From Paramacrobiotus metropolitanus (taxonomy: Eukaryota > Tardigrada > Eutardigrada > Parachela > Macrobiotidae): a stretch of DNA of 64,000 nucleotides. The translations under genes and the position numbers were made by a program. The notes beneath the pieces are model-generated. The model searched no databases, was not told the DNA's origin, and was given only the letters and a program-made list of their open reading frames with translations. Below are positions 61,201 through 64,000 of the stretch, piece by piece. Positions within the stretch are counted from its first letter, which is position 1, and every line of letters begins with the position of its first letter. Where the stretch lies: positions 806,001-870,000 of the forward strand of contig NW_026570226.1 in NCBI RefSeq assembly GCF_019649055.1, given 5' to 3'.

Positions 61201-62323
61201 CATCGTAAAAAACTCGTGAAATAAAAAGTAAACAAGGTATCACAAAGCTGATCTGCCAAATCATTGTCAGCTGCAGAATGGAGAAAATGTTTGCTAACGT
61301 CTGACTGGAAAATACTTATTACATTAATTACTTACTAAATTATTTACCAGACGCAAAACCTACTTACAAATTAATAATAACAACCAAATGGCTTATGGCT
61401 TTTTCATTTCAGAGTTTGAATACATACATAGTCAGATAAAATTATCCTGCAATTACCTTTGCTAATTCTGAACGCTGCTGTTCAATTTCCTGGCATTCCA
61501 GCTTGAGAGTATAAATTTCATTGATGTAATCTGTTTGACTCTTTGAACACTGTCTCTCAAAATACTGTCGCAGCTTCTCCATTTCTTTCTGGTGCTCTTC
61601 CTGCATCCTCTTTTTGATACGATGCACTTCCCGCTGGAATCGCAGCTCAGAGTCTTCACGTTCGGCTTCGCGATTAGCATTAACAGGAGCCTCCTGCATT
61701 TTTCCGTCTAGGACGTGCTGCTCCTGAGGAATCTGCTGAAGCATTCCTGCAAAACGTTTGTTTGTGTGGACTATACAAATGACTTAAACCGAAGGGTTAT
61801 AATAAATGTACTTCAAAGAATCCAATTTCCAATAGAGTAGCAAGCAGACAGTTACAGATCACCATTACAGTTAAAAACCGTAAAATTCGATAAACCACTG
61901 CAACGGAAATAATAAAAATTATAAAATCAATTTTTACATAATTAACAATGGTTTACCTGTTGCATCGTGTAGCATCCTTTTTAATTTCTGCACTTCTTCC
62001 CTTAACATTTCCACCTCCTGTTCGTATTCGCGATTAGTTTCATCCACCAATAACGAAATAACATTCATCGATTGCTCGTCAGGTTCTTGATTATGCAATA
62101 ATGCAGCCAGTTTTCGCTCCAGTCTTGATCGAGGACTGTGTTCCACTGCTGAATCTCCGTTCTGATGATCAGATGGTACCACTGCATTCTGAGCGACCGT
62201 TGGACGGAGCCCAGTCAACACTGGCGCTGATCGTGGACTTTGGTTATCGGAATTTCCATCTTGTCGTTTCCTTCGACGTTTTTCGTGGGCTCTTCTATCC
62301 CGCGGTTGTGCCGTAGCAGACAT
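55211..62323 (-). CDS. Pericentrin-like centrosomal coiled-coil protein (PACT domain)
   Basis: Exons 62323-61957, 61746-61457, 59148-59009, 58865-58169 and 57832-55211 join in frame to 1,371 residues. A basic, disordered N-terminus (AHEKRRRKRQDG) precedes an almost continuous coiled coil rich in Glu, Gln, Lys and Leu. The last 100 residues are the diagnostic part: RAESYRKNLTHQKRYLITLI, then FKTFGIVVCAVIRLQITRMK, matching the PACT centrosome-targeting domain of pericentrin, AKAP9 and fly PLP (RxS/DRKALxxQKRYLLLLL... and RFRxAVxVxIAISRxKFxxRRW). The role is anchoring gamma-tubulin and regulators at the centrosome or basal body, inferred from the family. It is short compared with vertebrate pericentrin (over 3,000). 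Intron 2 is 2.3 kb and may hide further exons, but none was identified. Confidence 0.88.
59149..61456. other. 2.3-kb intron of the pericentrin-like gene
   Basis: By far the longest intron in this gene. Short ORFs at 60390-60602 (-) and 60644-60886 (+) have no family similarity. No RNA gene was recognised. Confidence 0.5.
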
Positions 62324-62703
62324 TCTTTGCTGGCTAAGGCCGCTAAGCTAATTAATCACTGCGAAGTTCCAAACACTTCTGCTGACTCTTGAGCAATTAT
62401 CAAGAAAGACGATCGCAGTTAAAACGTCTTGCATCTGCAATCATAACATTTCCACGATCGGAAGGGATCAGTTTGAGCTAGGCGGGAACACATATTTCCC
62501 TCATCGCAGTGCTCTTACACTGAATTCTACAAACTGTAACAAACAAATAAAAAATCATTGGCATATCGAATTAACGATCCTGTAAAAAAGTAAAATACAC
62601 GAAATAAACTAACTTTAACTAAGTAACAAGCCACGTGCAACACTTTACGTCATGGGTAGCTTGTGCGAGCGTCTTTTATCATTTCACAGTCAGCAATACA
62701 ATT
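62324..62703. promoter_or_regulatory. Upstream region of the pericentrin-like gene
   Basis: About 380 bases between the start codon and a fold-back repeat. It should hold the promoter; no element is assigned. Confidence 0.3.
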
Positions 62704-63388
62704 TCTACGAGGAGGGGGTAAATGAGCTGATCGAGCAGTAACAGAGCTCGTTAGACCGTGTGTGCACTAAAGCCACCAGAGAGCAGCCGTGCTATGCAGA
62801 ACACCTGAAGCAGTCACTGAGCCCGATAGATTTTGTTTCCATAGACATGCTAAACTGAATCACTTCTGTTTTGCACATTCGGGAACGAAACCAAGCAAAT
62901 AACATTCCAAAAGAATCAGAAAAAATTCACAAGATTTTTGATACTAAACTAGTAATGATCCATGGTGCAGGACACAAGTTATAGCCATTTGCGTTTCTCG
63001 TAGACATAGCATAGAATTCGAATCAACGGTTGGGTTCCACGCACAAACTCTATGCTGTGTCTACGAGAAACATAAATGGCCATAACTTGTGTCCTGCACC
63101 ATGAATCATAACTTAGTATACAAAATCTCGTGAATTTTTTCTGATTCTTTTGGAATGTTATTTGCTTGGTTTCGTTCCCGAATGTGCAAAACAGAAGTGA
63201 TTCAGTTTAGCATACAAGTCTATGGAAACAAAAATCTGTCGGGCTCAGTGACTGCTTCAGGTGTTCTGCGTGATAGCACGGGCTGCCGTCTCTTGGTGGC
63301 TGGCCGTGTTGCACAGGCACGGTCACAGATAACGAGCTCTGTTACCCCTTGCTCGGGTGCATCGAGCTCATTTACCCCCTCCTCGTAC
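62704..63388. repeat. Large fold-back inverted repeat
   Basis: The left arm begins TCTACGAGGAGGGGGTAAA and the right arm ends with its complement (TTTACCCCCTCCTCGTAC). Matching continues inward through CACCTGAAGCAGTCACTGAG, GTTTTGCACATTCGGGAACG and GACACAAGTTATAGCCATT to a centre near 63016-63050. The arms are about 320-340 bases, with small indels in the outer third. The right arm is slightly longer. Confidence 0.9.
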
Positions 63389-64000
63389 AATTCTAAAATT
63401 TCTGAAGCAGAAAACTTAAAACGGAAAAATTCTTGCGATTTGGCTACGCTCTCGGTACTCTGTATAACGGCTAAGTTCACGGCCGGCGCGCGGTGCGGTT
63501 CGTTAGGCAACTGGCGCGGCCTTAGCCGCCTTACATAAATCTGTCTTCCGATTTACATTTCGACTTAAACAAAATTTTAACATTTTAATATTAAATATTA
63601 ATTGATCTAGTATTAAAGCCTAAAGGTAATTGTCATATCGGTAGCACCAAAATTAAGTCCAGCGATTAAAAATTTTGTTTACTTCTATAGCTACAATTAA
63701 AGACGATTCAGAACATACTTTACCTAAGAATTAAATTCCTTCTCTCTGTTGGTTGTTGGCTTTTTCCTGTTATGGTTGGTCAGAGCCCTCATTTGAAGTT
63801 ATTTTTTTAATTTTCTTTACATTTTTATTTTTTACCGGCCGCATCCCACGGTCGAATTTATCTCCAGTTTTTGTCAAGTATTGCTCAAAAAAAGAGAAAC
63901 GGCTGATATCCGGAAAAATTTTTTCCTGATATCAGCATCTGCTAATAAATGCATTTGCTAGCTGACATAATTGTAAGTGCCGTTACTACCATAATTATTC
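63389..64000. other. Right-end sequence, no gene confirmed
   Basis: A 96-codon minus-strand frame (63510-63220) overlaps the right arm of the fold-back; it may be part of the repeat or of a gene to the right. The rest is AT-rich without coding signal. Confidence 0.35.

Overview
The window is eukaryotic nuclear DNA. Nearly every conserved gene is split by short GT-AG introns, and the proteins are animal ones: DROSHA, REV3, MTR4, TANGO1, a PACT-domain pericentrin-like protein, RSKR, LRP2BP, BiP and COX6A. The compact layout, sigma-class GSTs, odd caspase relatives and one intronless bacterial-type gene suggest a small invertebrate, most likely a tardigrade. That is inference; no sequence here proves the phylum.

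Layout, left to right. 1-2298 (-): 5' half of REV3 (DNA polymerase zeta), cut by the left edge. 4368-9274 (+): Drosha, head-to-head with REV3. 10419-12215 (+): an orphan GPCR. 12571-14386 (-): LRP2BP. 15758-22209: three caspase-like genes on the minus strand (A, B, C), with an intronless bacterial-type methyltransferase on the plus strand between A and B. 23623-29573 (-): MTR4 RNA helicase in 18 exons. 29574-33646: no gene; a large fold-back palindrome with a second palindrome inserted in one arm, a roughly 50-bp minisatellite of about 23 units, and an AT microsatellite. 33647-37024: two sigma GSTs, tail to tail. 38348-41092 (-): RSKR kinase, divergent from COX6A (41567-42726, +). 43366-48163 (-): TANGO1/MIA3 with unusual histidine-rich luminal blocks. 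50158-52773 (+): BiP, with ERSE-II and UPRE-like sites upstream and a one-base frameshift in its last exon. 53284-53987 (-): a secreted cysteine-rich protein. 55211-62323 (-): pericentrin-like protein with a C-terminal PACT domain. 62704-63388: a 0.7-kb fold-back repeat.

Exon boundaries were worked out by hand from splice signals, reading phase and family similarity. Most models close exactly in frame. Exceptions: the Drosha start exon was not found, one REV3 junction (between about 700 and 488) is unresolved, and BiP needs one extra base.

Functional themes: RNA processing (Drosha, MTR4), the ER and secretory pathway (BiP next to TANGO1), and a rapidly evolving caspase-like cluster around a probable horizontally acquired gene. 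Long hairpin-forming repeats recur in introns and spacers.
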